Source: an uncultured Hyphomicrobiales bacterium (GTDB lineage Bacteria > Pseudomonadota > Alphaproteobacteria > Rhizobiales > Beijerinckiaceae). From it: a stretch of DNA of 5,613 nt. The first letter of the stretch is position 1. The number at the start of each line of letters is the position of its first letter. This document shows, piece by piece, positions 5,115 through 5,613 of this stretch. A program made the translations under genes and the position numbers. The stretch lies in the NCBI GenBank assembly GCA_903903935.1, contig CAIVAX010000547.1:1-5613 (forward strand). Direction: 5' to 3'. The notes beneath the pieces are model-generated. The model was not told the DNA's origin. It worked only from the letters and a program-made list of their open reading frames with translations, and did no database searches.

Positions 5115-5613
5115 TTAAACCGAAGGCGAAATTCGCTCGCCATTGGAATAAAAGCCATGAAACCGGAACCAATCCTCGGCCGAAAGGGCCTCGGGAACGA
5201 TTGTCTTGAATTCCTCTGGCGTGCCCTTGGGCCCGCCAGCCTCGAAATAGAGGAACATATTGTGCAGATCCTTTAGGAAGAGTCGGCGCAGAAAAATCGG
5301 CATAGCTAAACCATATTTCACCGGCACCCCGCCAACCACTTCCAGCGCTTTGGCCACTTGTGACAAATCGCCTTCCCATCCGATCACATCCAGCGAGCGA
5401 CCCAACCATGTTTCAGGATGAGCGAACATGACAGCCGCAGCGCGGCCAATGTCATAGGTGGCGCAAAATTTCAGCTTCTGCGTGGAGAGAAATTTCAAAG
5501 CGCCTTTCTTGAGCGGATTCCAATTTTTGGGATCGTCATAATTTTCAAAAAAGGCCGTTGGCCTGAGAATAGAATAGGGAAGGCCGGACTGGCGCAGATA
5601 ACCCTCAAGGACC
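5115..5613 (-). CDS. NmrA-like NAD(P)-binding protein, C-terminal part (5' end cut by window)
   Basis: The last 165 residues of a protein whose start lies beyond the right edge; the frame is open to the edge. The segment LRQSGLPYSILRPTAFFENY matches the strongly conserved block of the NmrA/atypical short-chain dehydrogenase family (typically SGLPYTILRP..FMEN), which precedes the substrate-side half of the domain. Next comes FCATYDIGRAAAVMFAHPETWLGRSLDVIG, the equivalent of the family's D-I-G-x-x-A segment before the helix after the last strands. The N-terminal GxxGxxG dinucleotide motif would lie outside the window. Family members are NAD(P)H-sensing regulators or oxidoreductases; which applies here cannot be judged. 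The gene ends 74 nt before the start of the next gene on the same strand. An internal TTG at 5498 is not the real start, because the homologous NmrA block lies upstream of it. Confidence 0.85.
   Translation of the reverse strand, partial: VLEGYLRQSGLPYSILRPTAFFENYDDPKNWNPLKKGALKFLSTQKLKFCATYDIGRAAAVMFAHPETWLGRSLDVIGWEGDLSQVAKALEVVGGVPVKYGLAMPIFLRRLFLKDLHNMFLYFEAGGPKGTPEEFKTIVPEALSAEDWFRFHGFYSNGERISPSV

Noticed and set aside
4537..5118. A 193-codon plus-strand open frame across the amine oxidase start and the small membrane-protein gene
   Set aside because: It runs through the conserved FAD-binding N-terminus in antisense, is low-complexity polar in character and shows no motif; it is a shadow frame.
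5080..5409. A 109-codon minus-strand open frame overlapping the NmrA-like gene
   Set aside because: It is an out-of-frame overlap of the NmrA-like coding sequence, which has the conserved ILRPTAF block; the overlapping frame has no recognisable features.

Overview
The window is a moderately GC-rich chromosomal segment in which every gene I can support lies on the minus strand, so the biological order runs from high to low coordinates. Codon use, the style of the proteins and the form of the Zur-type palindrome suggest an alphaproteobacterium, perhaps of the Hyphomicrobiales. That is an inference from sequence style only, and no rRNA or other taxonomic marker is present.

Upstream part (5613 to about 3505): first comes the C-terminal part of an NmrA-like NAD(P)-binding protein, cut by the window edge. 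It is followed by a small two-helix membrane protein with an apparent TTG start, then a complete FAD-dependent amine oxidase of the flavin monoamine oxidase family. Nothing in the sequence ties these three to zinc.

Downstream part (about 3475 to 1): a compact zinc-acquisition operon. A 17-bp perfect palindrome of the Zur-box type covers a perfect TATAAT -10 element, only 11 nt before the first start codon. The genes then follow with almost no spacing: (1) an 88-residue protein with a dense histidine tract and one C-terminal transmembrane helix; (2) an ABC ATPase (ZnuC/AztA type), 2 nt later; (3) an ABC-3 family permease (ZnuB/AztB type), overlapping the ATPase gene by 4 nt; (4) a cluster A-I (cluster 9) zinc/manganese-binding periplasmic protein (ZnuA/AztC/TroA type) starting with GTG directly after the permease stop; and (5), after 25 nt, a COG0523/CobW-family GTPase with a CxCC metal site, cut by the left edge.

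Working model: when zinc is scarce Zur leaves the -10 region and the operon is transcribed. The binding protein captures Zn2+ in the periplasm, permease and ATPase bring it in, and the COG0523 GTPase and perhaps the His-rich membrane-anchored protein handle it in the cytoplasm. The binding protein has no histidine-rich loop of its own, while a separate His-rich protein is the first gene of the operon. That is the most interesting feature here. I see no mobile element, CRISPR array, tRNA or rRNA, and no intergenic stretch longer than about 75 nt.
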